Assembly: GCA_000149265.1 (NCBI GenBank)
Contig: CH003303.1
Coordinates: 2,026-66,025, forward strand
Length of the DNA stretch: 64,000 bases
DNA from: Ciona savignyi
Lineage: Eukaryota; Chordata; Ascidiacea; Phlebobranchia; Cionidae
Reading direction: 5' to 3'
The notes below the pieces were generated by a model that was not told the DNA's origin, did not search any database, and was given only the letters and a program-made list of their open reading frames with translations. Positions 1 to 14,000 of this stretch are shown here, in pieces (position 1 is the stretch's first letter; the number at the start of each line of letters is the position of its first letter). The translations under genes and the position numbers were made by a program.

Positions 1-930
1 GCTGGGACTTCCCCACATGGGATAATATGCCCCAACATTGATCCTGGGGCAGCTGGGACTTTCCCACATGGGATAATATGCCCCAACATCGATCCTGGGG
101 CAGCTGGGACTTCCCCACATGGGATACTATGCCCCAACATTGATCCTGGGGCAGCTGGGACTTCCCCACATGGGATACTATGCCCGAACATTGATCCTGG
201 GGCAGTTGGGACTTCCCCACATGGGATAATATACCCCAACATTGATCCTGGGGCAGCTGGGACTTCCCCACATGGAATAATATGACCCAACATCGATCCT
301 GGGGCAGTTGGGACTTCCCCACATGGGATAATATACCCCAACATTGATCCTGGTGCAGCTGGGACTTCCCCACATGGGATACTATGCCCGAACATCGATC
401 CTGGGGCAGCTGGGACTTCCCCACATGGAATAATATGCCCCAACATTGATCCTGGTGCAGCTGGGACTTCCCCACATGGGATGCTATGCCCGAACATTGA
501 TCCTGGGGCAGCTGGGACTTCCCCACATGGAATAATATGCCCCAACATTGATCCTGGTGCAACTGGGACTTCCCCACATGGAATAATATGCCCCAACATT
601 GATCCTGGTGCAGCTGGGACTTCCCCACATGGGATACTATGCCCGAACATCGATCCTGGGGCAGCTGGGACTTCCCCACATGGAATAATATGCCCCAACA
701 TTGATCCTGGGGCAGCTGGGACTTCCCCACATGGAATAATATGACCCAACATCGATCCTGGGGCAGTTGGGACTTCCCCACATGGGATACTATGCCCCAA
801 CATTGATCCTGGGGAAGCTTGGACTTCCCCACATGGGATAATATGCCCCAACATTGATCCTGGTGCAGCTGGGACTTCCCCACATGGGATGCTATGCCCC
901 AACATTGATCCCATGATAGTCGAGACTTCC
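1..930. repeat. 51-bp minisatellite in RIM intron, about 18 units
   Basis: Tandem units of 51 bp built around GGGACTTCCCCACATGGGAT and CCCCAACATTGATCCTGG run from the first base of the window to about 930, decaying near the end. Because 51 is divisible by 3, long open frames of a 17-residue repeat appear on both strands. These are repeat artefacts, not genes. The array stops about 55 bp before the acceptor of the zinc-finger exon. Confidence 0.95.
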
Positions 931-985
931 CCTAGAATAATATGCCCAACTATTGGTCCTGGTATATTTATCACCATATTTGCAG

Positions 986-3900
986 ACCTGTTCCTTGTGT
1001 CATAAAACCAAGATGGCGGAAGGAAGCGGACACAGTTGCTCCTATTGTTCCCGGAGATTTTGCTCTCGCTGCGGAGGAAGAGTCCCGGTGAAGTCGAACA
1101 AGGTTTGCCTCGTCACTCTCCCAAGCATGTATATTGTAGTTGCCACTTACACCTTTTTCTTTCCTTCATGTGCCACCATGAATGCAGAAGAACGAAAGGA
1201 TGGTAAGCACACTGCCTGCTCCTGTCATTTCCGTATGCGTAGTCACCCTGTGAACTGTTAACCTGTATCAGTGAAACAACTTCGATGTGAATTGCACAGA
1301 CGTGTTGCCCCGGCATTTGGTCTTGTGCAGCCACATCGAAGTTAGCTGATATTACATTATTACCAAACTTTTATTGATTTTCTGTTTTAACCAACTTGCT
1401 TCAAAAAAGTTTCAAAGTCACCTTATTTCATTAAAGTTGTATTTTGCATTTTTTCCATTTTACCGCTTCAATTTCTACTTTATTTTGGCACAATACCGTC
1501 ACCACTAGATATTCTTTAAACAGATAGCATTGCATGTGAAATATGCCTTTAAACCCACCACACATTGTTTTCTATCATTTCTCAATCAAACCACATTGTT
1601 GTTGTAATTTAAATATATATCCAGCTGAGTAATTTTGCTGTTCCGTTACCCTCCCTAATTTTATAGCCATTTTAGATTTTTTAGAGATTATTTTAAGAGC
1701 CACTAAGATAACTCGCTACACACTGTCTAAACGGAGTGATAATAATGATACTGATTCGGAAATGGTCGCCATTCATTTCACACCAGTTGTTTTAATGCGT
1801 ATGACATCGTGAGATATATGACATGGTGATTCGTTAGAAATGTGATATTGTAATTCGTGAAAAATATGATATTGTGGTTCGTGAAAAATATGATATCGTG
1901 ATTCGTGAGAATATGAGAATACGTGATAATATGACATAATATGATATCGTGATTCGTGAGAATTATGACATCTTGATTCGTGAGAAATGTGACATCGTGA
2001 TTTGTGAAAAATATGACATCGTGATTGATGGGTAATACGATATGGTGAAAAATATTGCTTTGTGGGCCGTGAGAAATATGGCTTCGTGATTCGTGATAAA
2101 TATGAACTCGTGATTCATGGGAAATATCAGATCGTGATTCGTAAAAAATAAGATGTAAATTTTGCGGAAGTACTATGTTCGGTAGTTCGGTACACACTAC
2201 ATGGCCTTAAAGAAGATATTGAGAAGCTGCCAATTATCGTTCGATGTCAATTTTGCGGTCAAATTTGCGTCACAGACGACCCATTGAACGTCATAAACGT
2301 CACTGCGTAAATGAAAGTCCGTATTTTTATCTTCAATTCTCGTTTTGTCAATTTGTCATACGTGTTCTTAGTTGCGATCGGTATGGAATAATATAAAAAA
2401 AACTTATTTCAATTTGAACGAGTGAATGGCGTGATTAAACTAGTTATATTAGTTCTGTAGTATTGGTAACTTTTGTTGATCAGCGAGTATTGTAAATGTT
2501 TTAGGTTGAATAATACCTTTTATACATAAAACGAAAACGACGGCCTTTAAAAAATGATTTCAGAATTCTGTCACCATACTGGTTTTTGGAGTCATGTCCA
2601 TTTTATAACGTCAATTTAAATTTGGTTAAGGTCATGTTTTATAAATCGTTTAAAAAAAGAACGAACTTTAGTGTACTAAACAACCACCATTACACCAATG
2701 TAAAGGTTCCTCTGTGGACAATTATTTTGTTGCCATCTTGATGCCGATGCCTTTGCGACAATCTAGCAGCCCGAGATAAAAGTTATTGATTTTCCACCCG
2801 TGTGGTGCCTTATCAGACGTGCGCCGCATCGCCTCTACATCTGGCCCCAAACGACCTAGTGGGAAAAGTTCCTTAAATCGTCACGTAATCACTCGTATTC
2901 GGCCATTTTAGAAGAACACTTTCGTGTTTTTATTTCAATAAAGAACTCTTGTCATAAACCGATCTCCGAAAACCGATCAAAAACAGTTGGATAGGGAAAG
3001 TCGTTAATAAACTCCAAAATAAAAATAGCTTGGTTATGTATATATATATATATATATATATGTGACCTTGAGCTTTAAAGCGGTGGACTTGGATAAGTGG
3101 CCCTTACAAGCCCATATATCATAACACGTGTCATTGCCTCGCTTTATTTTAATTTTTTATCGTTCTGCTCGAATGGTCGCAGATTAATTACACAGATCGA
3201 GACGCTCAAACGGCAGCCCAGAATATCGATCCGAACGCTACGTGAAGCCTCTGTAATAATTGCCAGGACATTGATTTGAATGCTTCAATGTCTAGATTGT
3301 GCGTCTGTTGTGCCGAAGGTTCCAAATCCGCCTATAATACATCGTGTGAGCCGTTTTTCTGTCACTCTGATTGTACCAATACATCGTGCGCGCGCGCTGT
3401 TATAGTTATTGCGGGGAAGTAATAAACTAAAGTGCTTTGCAGCGGCCATGGCGTCTATAATCACCCATCCCACCCGTGGTTTAATAGCTCCAATGTCTAC
3501 TTTCGTCTCAATTTTCCCTTTGGTGCATTTCGTTATAAATATTTGTTCGTCTTTTTTTGTCCAACATTAAGTACAACAGTAACTAATCAATGGTCGTATT
3601 TCTACGTGGGATTTTGAGTTGTATTATTTATAGGTTCTGATAACCCGCCACTATAAGGACACGATATCTAAGTTTCATTACCAAAAAGCCGTTGCAATAC
3701 GTCAAGATTAAAACGCCATTGAAGGGCCGATCAAAATAAACTCCATTATAAAATGCATTAACCTTCCTGGTACGATGTAAATACGATGTTTTCTATGTTC
3801 GATCGATTTTGTTGGTCGGTCGGCGGTGGCGCGAGGCACGAGATGATCGTGTCACGTGGTGTAAGAATGGAAGGCGATTCCAACTCGCGTTGAAAAGGAC

Positions 3901-5063
3901 GTCGCGTATATAACAACTATTTACCGCTGCGCGTTTGATGACGTTCTTACCGGCTTTAATGACAGCCTCTCATTCAACCAAGGAAAGTTCGGGAGTCGTA
4001 AAAATTGTAACGACTCTTGAATAATTGATGTGTTTTTGAACAAGAAGCGGCGTCCAGTATAGTAGAACGTCCCCTCACGATGCGCAACATAATCCATTCG
4101 TCTAAATATCAGTTGATCTAGAATTTTCCATTCATCCAACACCGGTTTTCATGAGTCATTCTCACAGTTATTCAACAAACGCTTTGATGCTTAACACAAT
4201 GAAATATGGTTTAAACAAATTTGAGAGTGCGTGAAATGATATTAATGGATTATATACAGTAGTAATGTGGTAATTACCAGTAATTATGTTGGTGCCTTTT
4301 AAAGGTAAAAATTATTTCAAAATAACTTACCTTATTGCTTAGAACAGTAATTTAAACTGAAGTCTTTTATATTATTTATACTGCATGCAATAATTCAAGG
4401 CACCTCCAAGTTCAAATGATTTACAGCAGTTCAAACAATGTTCTTGCAATTATGTTGTAAAAGTTTTAAATTGTTGCAATTCAAATCATGGTCTTGCCTT
4501 ACACGATTATTGTTGTATTGCAAACTGTAGTTGTTACCATTCCACCCTTAACATGAGTATTGTGGTATGTGTTTTGCTGGTGGATGAGAAAGTCTGTGAT
4601 GGATTTATTCATCATCACAGTATGTTACCACTTTCTCACAGTTTGACCTACACTGTTATACTTAAGTCCAGTACAGGAAAAAGTATCATTTTACTTTTTT
4701 GCACATATTCTACGGACGTTGTTTACATAGACATGATATAAAAGACATTCTTTTAAATTTTTGAACATTTTCCCTCTGCATTTAATGACAAGCATAGCAC
4801 TGCTGCCATTCACACTGCATGATTCTTTGGTCAATGTTATTAAGTAAAATGCTTAACAAAATAAAGTGTATTGCATATAGTTCAACAATGGGAACGGACC
4901 CTTATGTTGAACCCCCATTATATTGCCACATTCACCCAGCTGATGTGGGTTTGCAATCTGTGTCGCAAGCAGCAAGAGATTGTGGCGAAAAGTGGATCAT
5001 GGAGCAACAGTAATGGAAGCAAATCAACTTTGACTCTCAATCTCGAACCAATACCACCCAATG
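986..5063 (+). CDS. RIMS: RIM zinc-finger exons (986-1102 and 4940-5063)
   Basis: The first exon encodes two CxxC pairs with the RIM hallmark FCSRCGGRV and ends SNK. The second begins LMWVCNLCRKQQEIVAKSG, giving the last CxxC pair. Together they form the FYVE-like finger that in vertebrate RIM sits between the Rab3-binding helices and contacts the Munc13 C2A domain. The 3.8-kb intron between them holds a degenerate AT-rich repeat (1800-2160) and a (TA)n tract (3037-3062). The second exon has two possible donors, at 5009|5010 and 5063|5064. Both leave the same phase, so an 18-codon in-frame alternative is possible. Confidence 0.93.
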
Positions 5064-8000
5064 GTAAACTTACAGTGTACCCTACTCCAATAAAATACTT
5101 TTGTTGTTTATTTTATGTTATCGTAACATTCCTTGTTCTTTTCCAGTTGGTGTTGGCTTTTCTATTTTGCTTAAATATCTTCGTTCTAACATTTGCAGCT
5201 TAATTTTCCCAAGAACAATTCTCTACAAGCTGCAACTCTACCTTCTTGCATTTACTCTAATAAGATTAACCCAACGCTGATACAATTTGCGGCCACTCAG
5301 CGCATAATTGATATTTCCACCACCGACCCTTGCAGATTGCACGACAAAATACGGGAGAATAAGTGGCTCAATGAGCCTCGCCCAGTTGGAAGCAAAATCC
5401 CGCCGAAGCCCAAGGAACAGCATCAGTGGACCTCGGTCAAAGAGCCACGCATTGAGGAAGGGGAATAGTGAGCCGCAGTTGACGCTCTGCGAGAAAATGT
5501 CACTCGGCGAAGATGAAAACGGTTTGTAGAAGTTTTGATGCAGCTTGTAGCTTGGGACTGTTGTTCCAAACGTTTTAAAGCGTTAAAGCTTATAAGTTGT
5601 GTGACGATGTGTGTTGATGTACTTAGTTGTGTTTTGAATACATAGGTTCTATTTTTTCCATTTCTTTAGTAATGTGTTATGAAAAGGTTAGGGAATTCTA
5701 GAAAGAAAGCTACTGCTCTCATGTTTATTTTATCTCTGTGAGTAGTACAACACAAGGGGGCGTTATCACACATGCAGTCATCAGACTAATAACTAATGCA
5801 ATGTGTAAATGAAGATATTTTTAAGAACACAACTGAATAACTTGCGACCAGTTTCGTTCCTACAATCCTTTGAACAAAAGACAACGCACTAACCCACTAA
5901 GCTATTCAGCTGAGTGTTTACGTTAATCTCTGTTGTTTTCAACAACAGGCACCAATGGAGGATTCCGATCTTCAAACAAAACTGAGCAACCCAAGGAAGA
6001 GTTAGCACCAGGTAAATCAAAGTTTGTTTGTGTAAAACGATAATCAACCAATCAACTTAGGAACTGATAACAGTTATAATGTGGAAACTATGTTTAAGCT
6101 ACAAGTGCTTTGTCACTCTTTGACATTTGGGGGTGGTAAAACACTTAATAATAAATATTACTGGTTGATGGTGGGGGTTTGTTAAAAACTCAATAAAAAT
6201 GAGCATTTGTGGTAAGAAATGCCCCCTACCTCTAGGCCCAACAGATGACTGGGAATCCTCAAGCAAACCGACCAACGGAGTACGAAGATCGAGTACCAAC
6301 TCCGACCGAGTTTTACACCGACAAGTCCCGATCGCTCTGTCATCATCGTTGGAAAAAGATGACAACTCAGCGACGAGGTGAGTTTGGAAGAACAATGGGT
6401 ATAAGTGATGTCATAAGGTGTTGTCAAAAAACCATAAATTCTAGACATGTTTTTTTTTAAAGCCTAATCGTCAATTTTATTAAAGTTTTGTAGATAATTA
6501 CGGTTTTGCCAACATTTTTAGATTTTAATTTTATCTTTTTGCGCTTAGGCCACCAACTACTTCACAAAGCCAAACAAAGGAAAATGTTTCCAAACCTTCG
6601 TTGAACAATGAGAAGGAAAATCCGAAAAACAAATCGGATTTACGGGTAACTCCAACGGCGCAACGAGACGCGCAAATCCCGAAGACCTCCGGGAGCAGTT
6701 TGAGTCTGAGCTCTGGGAGGTCGTCGGATGTTGTTCGGAGCCTTTCGGAGTGTCGTTGGGATGGAGAGGAGCATCCTAAGTCGAGACCGTCTTCTCCAAA
6801 TCCTCGGAAGTCGCTCGGAAGATGCGTGACTTCCTCACCTGATATACAGAATCGGGATGTGGCACCAAAGCAGCCGAATGACACAAAGCGCCCCAATGAC
6901 ACGAAGCGCACAAATGACACGAAACGTCCGACTCCAGCCACAAGTCGAACATTGGACTACCACCCAACCCCTGAACCCACACGGACACACAGAACTTCAC
7001 ATTCATCAGCCCATCTGGCGAGCAGCAAACTTGAGGAATCTGCGCCACATATGCCAGCAAATTCGAAATCTCACCACAAACTACCGAACGACACGTCCCC
7101 GAAACAAACAATGCGGGTCAGCCAGAGCACCAACTTCAACAGCCCCCACTACAGCAGCCCACACTCTTCCCCACATTTGAAGAGAAATGAACGAACCCTG
7201 GACAACACCCTCTCAACGTCAGATCCCAATCGAAGAAGGAATAACAAAACAACAAAGGACAGGAAATCTTATTTGGGTGAGTTGATCTGCAGCTATTTCA
7301 AGAAATATGCTATCATAAAAAATCCTTTTGATTTTTCCAATAATATTTGTTCGACCGAATAGCTTGGCTGGTTAGTGTCTCACATTTTAGCCCAAAGGTT
7401 GTATGGTAGAGTGGTAGACTGATGGTTTATTTCAGGTTTCACTCGAATTCATTTTATTTAACCATATTTATTTATAGGTTCTTTGTATTGCATAGTCTTT
7501 GATAAGAGTTGTACTGTCACAGAAGGCTAGATTTATTCCCGGAAATACCGAATTGTCCATAGCACTTAGTAAAACTATTAGCCCAACCAAGCACTGTCGA
7601 AAGAGGACTCCACTAGTACTTAATATTAGATCTGACCAAACAATTTGTGGCAGATTCGATGACCTTAGATGGCAGGGGTGGAAAACATGCGAAACACAAC
7701 AAATGTAAGTTTTAACTTTTATTTGTCGAGTCAACCGTTGTTTGTACGTACCATTCATATGCGCAATTTTATTTAAAAAATGCAGTTCAGTAAAAAGACA
7801 AAAACTAACAGTTGTTAAATTTAAAAATAAAAATTTAAATCAGACATTTAACCCCTCTTCAAGTAAAAACCCCCTTTGGAGTTTTCATTAATTAAAATAT
7901 TGAATATTGATTAATTAAAACCTTCATTTCCCAGCCTCACTCAGCGACACCGAGGGCCCCCAACAACATGGAGGATACATCGGTCCATCCCGGAGGAGAG

Positions 8001-11000
8001 TGGATGCGGGAGGAAGTAGAAGGAGGATTGAGATGCGACAGGACTCGGTGGATAGCTTCGACTCTGATCCCATGGTACGAGATGTTTGCTCTATTATCCT
8101 TACAATAAAGATTTGTTTTCGAATTATATAATACCAAATTTATGTTTTAACCAAAAGCAAATGTTTTACCCAAAAGCAACATTTTAAAAGCCTATATTTT
8201 AGAATTTTTCACATGTCATAAGGCGTACAACAATGATAATGTACTTCTGGTGACGGCTCATTGGTATAACCTTATTACATGTTGAGCAACAAATGACTGG
8301 AGTTGTATATATTAAGGTTTGCTTTTAATAAATTATTCCACAATTGGCGGGACGCTGACATTAAATCGGTGGCAACTTTTGGGTGACATAACCTTCCATT
8401 CGAAGGTTCCCTCCCAGCTTAGAGTCATGGTAGCATAGGTGGCATTGCGATAGATATACAGATATACCAGTGGTAGATATACCAGTGGTCGTAGGATCGA
8501 AACCATTAGTTGCAGTTTATCCCTGCTTCTACTACACTGAAATTGTAACCCTTCTGAATGAAACCAACAGATCTATACTCTGGGTCACGCCTGTTACTGA
8601 TTACACCAACTACAGTTGATGTTATAATACTACTGGAACTGCACATTTCGAAACTACAACCCCCATTTTTTATGATATGTGTTCCCATGTATAATATTTG
8701 ATTTCTATAGGCTGGTCATCGGTCACTTCCTCGCTTCGATGATGTCACGCCTCACTGCCACCACCCCATGCGCGAATACGAGGCCTCCTATCACGGGGGC
8801 GTGAACCACCACCACCACCATGGAAGGTAAGAAATAGGGCTGCCACGTTATATCGATAATTGCGATTCTACTCAGCTAAGATACTAATAAAAGCGTATCG
8901 CCATAATTGTTGAAAAGCTATCTTTATGCCACCACAGACTCATTATTTACACTTGTATATAACACTTGCCTAAAATTATAAAGTTCGGATTTTAACCTGT
9001 GCTTACCATTGGGTTGCCCTGGATACTACAATGTGTGTTTGGGTATCCGATTTTACTCCTGCTTACACTGTCGGGTTGCCAAGGCTATTACAGTGTTGAG
9101 TATGTTTTGGTGCCGGTTGTAATAATCCAAATTGCAGACTGAGCAGCAGTGAAATGAACCTCTATGAGAAGCGTGACTATCGAAGTCATCAACGGCGACG
9201 AATCAGCCATGCAGAACTAGAGTCCTCTAGTGGAAGAAAGCACCATCATTCCAAGCTTAAACGACCGGGTATGTTTGACATTTTTTGGGGGGGGGCTTTT
9301 TGGGGGTAGGGAGGGTCATTGTAAGTTATTTTTGGTGACACCGATATTGCTAAAGAAATCTGCGATCAGTCTCTAAATTGTCCTTATTACACTTGACGTT
9401 ACCCTGATTAAACAATAGAAACAAACATACAATGCAGATAAATGGGATAAGGAAACTTACGTTTATAATTCAAATAATTATTTTAAATTCAATTGATCGA
9501 TCCAAAGTACATATCATAAGAACAACAGTTCTTAAAGTGGTCAGGATAAATATTGACTTATTAAAGAAAGGTGAAGATGTCCTCAAGATCCTTAAATTTA
9601 TTTTTGTGTTTCCAAATCAATTCTGTGCAGATAAGTTCAAGAGAAGAAACCCGTCATTGAGCAGCACTGACGAGGAAAGAGAAGACTTCCACAGCACCCC
9701 TGACTACTCTAGTTGCGATGACAACAACTATTACGGTTTGTTGGATTTCTAGTGTTTGTCTCATGTTTGGCCCTTTGACAACTGTCGAGTCAGGAATATT
9801 TCGTTGATTTTCCTTTCAGATTTATTTTCGTTTTTTTTCATTTCATTCCTGAAATCAAACTTTTTTGTTCTAAATTTTTAAACCCTAGAGATATTTGGGT
9901 TTCAAGTAAAGTTAGTGAATTATGTTTAAACTACACGAGGTGCCTAGAGTACTTAGCTTTGACATCGACTCACATTCCAGAGAGAGAGCAACTAACGTAC
10001 AACCCCCCGTATGCTACCAAGGTATTAAAACGATGCAACCGAACATGGATACTTTGGATAGATGGGGGGAGGGGTCACAAAATCAAAAACTGTTGTTCAG
10101 TCAATGACTTTAGTGAAAATTGTGTGGCAGATCCACATATGATAAACTAAACAACATCTTTGGGTTTAATGATGTAGCACTGACATTTGCGCTTACCCCT
10201 CCCCCATTTATCCTAAGTCATCCCTCTGTTTGCATGTCGATGTTCTGCTGTGTCACAATCCCAGCTATGATGTCACAATCCTTGCACACGATTTTATACA
10301 TTTTTATGATTTCCATTGCACGAGCATGAAAGCTTGCTGCTTTTGCTTCGTCATCGCATGCCTCTCGTACAGGTCGCGCTTGGTCGCGCGATGACCTCCT
10401 CTACTTCTCGTCGCCATGGCGAGGCAACCTCAGCATGACCTCTCCGCAATTCGACGGGCGACTCCGCAAGAAAGTACATTTCACGGAATCCGTCGAACAG
10501 AAATTCAGATCGAAAAACCAGAGTTTTTCCGACCAATCGGTGTCCGTAGAAAACCTGTCATGCGTGACTAGGGACTCAGGGATAGACACCGGGGGCAGTG
10601 TCACCCACACTGCAACCACCCAACCAGATAGGAATGAGGTTTGATATGTTTGCAGGGGATTATTGGAGCATTATGTTCCTCGAGTATAGGTTCGTTCCAT
10701 CAAATTTGATCATCAATTATGTTTATGTTTATCTTTACGTATAATGAATCGTAGGTGGTGTTATTACATAAAGTGGCAATCGTCAGATCACCTCTTGCCC
10801 ACCATCGGATTACCAGATATATTGCAGTGTGTTGTGTTTAATTAAAACTTTTACTGGGTTTAGGTAACAGCTATCTCTATAAGCCTGTCTCATAACTCTT
10901 CGGTTGTTAAGTAAGAATTGTCATTTTCTGCTTTAAATGAATTAAATAAATAAACTCAACACCAGAACCCAACAGATCTCAGCAATTAGTTTAGCTGTAA

Positions 11001-14000
11001 CTGGTCTTTTTTATCAATTTGATTAATTTGAAAAGAAATTTCTTTTGTTTGAAATGAATGTTTTGTGCATGTGCTTGATCCCTTTGCATGGATGATTGTC
11101 TTGCACACAAATGATTTGTTTTCTTCGGGTCAATTTACACCTCTGCCAATCCTCTTGATTAAGGCAGAATACCTGTTGACATGCATTTACTGCTTTGCCC
11201 AAGGCAAAGCTGTCCAGACAAAGGCTAGATTCAATCCCACAACCTTTCAGTTGATGCTTACTGGCGGAATCTGTTGACTGGCTCCAGTAACCAGCCGTGT
11301 TCATTAAATTATCAATGAAATTAAATAGAACTTGGTCTTAGAAATTTTCTGGATATAAATGTATTTTTGAATGAATGAATTACTGGATAAATAAATAAAA
11401 AAAACTAATTTAATTGAAAAGAGTATGTGTATTAAGTTCTTTGGCAGAGGTGTCAATTGTATACATGAATTTTTGGTATTTGTGTGATGTATATATCGTG
11501 ACGATGTCATTTGTTCCCTAGCAACCAGTGTCGTGGCAACCATCACCAGATGGTAAATTCCTGATTGGTCGAATGATTTTAAACAAAGGGCTGGCAACGG
11601 GGAATACCCAAAACTACGACGGACCCATACTTGGACTGAAGGTCGATATTTTATTTATTTCTTGGAAAATGTTGGCGAAATTGAATTTTATGTTTTTATT
11701 TTTTAACCTTTTATTTTATCCGCTTGGTTGAAATTTTGTGGCCATAAAGCATTATAGGGTGGTGGAGTCCACCATATGGGGTGATATGCAGGTTGTTGTG
11801 ATTAATTTATGGGTAACATCTGCAAGTTGTTGGGGTATATATATATTGGTGACATTTGCTGGTTGTTGGGGTTAATATGTGGGTGACATCTGTAGGTTGT
11901 TGGGGTTAATATGTGGGTGACATCTGCAGGTTGTTGGGGTTAATGTATGGGTAACATCTGCAAGTTGTTGGGGGNNNNNNNNNNNNNNNNNNNNNNNNNN
12001 NNNNNNNNNNNNNNNNNNNNNNNNNNNNNNNNNNNNNNNNNNNNNNNNNNNNNNNNNNNNNNNNNNNNNNNNNNTCAAAACGCTTCATTCGACGATGTCT
12101 ACGAAGCCGTACTAGCTTCCAAATTCTCCAAACTGGTTAGTCCCCTTGGATGTGGCTTGTTTGTTGTACTATTATTAATATATATTGATGGTTATCCCTG
12201 TGGCAGGGAAAACGCAAGTTATCACACGAACAATCATCAGATTTTTTTTTCAAAGCTATGTGTGGTGTGTATAATTGAGACATTCTTGCTATTTGGTAAA
12301 ACCCATTCCACTAGTTTCAAACAATGTCAGTTCAAGCAAAGTGCTTTGCACAAGGACACGACCGATTAGTTTGCAAACAGTTTTAAGCCCTTTGGCAGAA
12401 AAGCAATGCCCTAACCCACTAAGTTATTCAGTCAGACATTTCCATAACATGTGTTTGATGGCTAAACCACAAACTTAGCTTCTTTATTCTTTGTTCATAA
12501 TCACCAATATTTATTATAGAAATATCAGGTTTTTACCTGAAAATATTTATTCAATATGGAATCCCCCCCACCCTAGGTGGAGTTAATGGTATCTCGTAAA
12601 ATTGAGGATACCCCTCGCATCCCCGACCCTCTTCAACGTCACCCAGTGGCAGAATCGAGCAGCAGTTCGTTCGAGTCACAAAAACGAGACGAAGAATGTA
12701 ATCAAAGGTTCCACATGAGGCAGCAGAGACGGAAAGCTGCTTCTGGCAAAATACAAGTAAGTGTTGGAGTGTTTGGTCGTGTGGCAAAATGGTATAAAAA
12801 AACAGTCTTGCCAAGTGCAAGAGTTAAATGATTTAGAAAACCGAGTTCAATCTGAAAAAATAATATCAAAAATACTACGATTAAAAGAAAACATCAATCA
12901 GTATGAACGTAAAATTAATGAAGACGCAATAATTAGGTCCAAAATAAAAATTATAGAAGATGAAGAAAAACCAACCAAGGAATTCTTTAAATACGAAGAA
13001 ACAAAATGCAACCGGGATAGCATATATTCTATATATAATAAAACGGGATCATTAACAGAAAATAAAGAACAAACCCTTATAGCAATAGAGAATTTTTATC
13101 GCGACCTATGGACAAGTGAAGAAATAAATGTAAACGATATTGATGAATACGTATCAATTATAGAACCCTTAACCTTTGACCAATACCAACTAAAGGAAAT
13201 GTCCCGACCAATAAACCATAACGAAATCTACAACTGCCTAATTGAATCGAACACTAATAGTACCCCAGGATGTGACGGCCTAACTATAAAAATATATAGA
13301 CTTTTATGGGACAATATTAAATACGACATGGAAGAGCTATATAACAATATTTACTTAAAAGGAACTATGCCAGAAACCATGAGAACCGCTATAATTAAAT
13401 TAATCTACAAAAAAGGGGACAAAAAAGACATCAGAAATTGGAGACCTATTTCGCTACTAAATACGGACTATAAAATACTGAGTAAAATAATAGCAAACCG
13501 TCTAAATATAGTTATCCCCAAAATAATAAGCCGAGACCAAAAGTGTGCAATACGCGGAAGATCAATTAACGACAATTTATATAACGTAAAAGCATGTATA
13601 GACGCAGCGAAACAATTCAATAAAAATCTAACAATCATTGCAATCGATTTTGAAAAGGCTTTCGACCGGGTAAATTATTCATATATATTCAAAATATTAT
13701 CAAAACTTAACATACCCAAATACTTAATCAATTGGCTGAGGATAATATATAATAATATTCAAAGCAAAATAGAATTAAACGGAGCTTTTACAAAAAATAT
13801 TAGAATAACGAGAGGAATACGACAAGGCTGTCCATGTAGCATGTTGTTATTCCTAATTGGTGTAGAAATATTAAACAGAAAGATAAATATTAATAAAAAT
13901 ATAACTGGATTTAAACTAAATAAAATAGAGTTAAAATTAGAACAATATGCAGACGATCTGTCTATAATAATATCAAATGCGCAATCCCTAAAGGAGGTAA

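Larger units (their letters stand above)
1103..4939. other. RIM intron 1 in window, no gene seen
   Basis: 3.8 kb of AT-rich intron. It holds a degenerate repeat of about 24 bp at 1800-2160 (variants of GTGATTCGTGAGAAATATGA), a (TA)n tract at 3037-3062, and otherwise unique sequence. Short open frames here show no domain and no splice logic. Confidence 0.7.

Noticed and set aside
178-744. Open frames of 65 and 87 residues, one on each strand, with a 17-residue repeat
   Set aside because: They are the 51-bp minisatellite read in frame; no start context, splice logic or known repeat-protein match.
1778-2197. 139-residue minus-strand ORF rich in Ile, His, Asn
   Set aside because: Translation of a degenerate intronic repeat.
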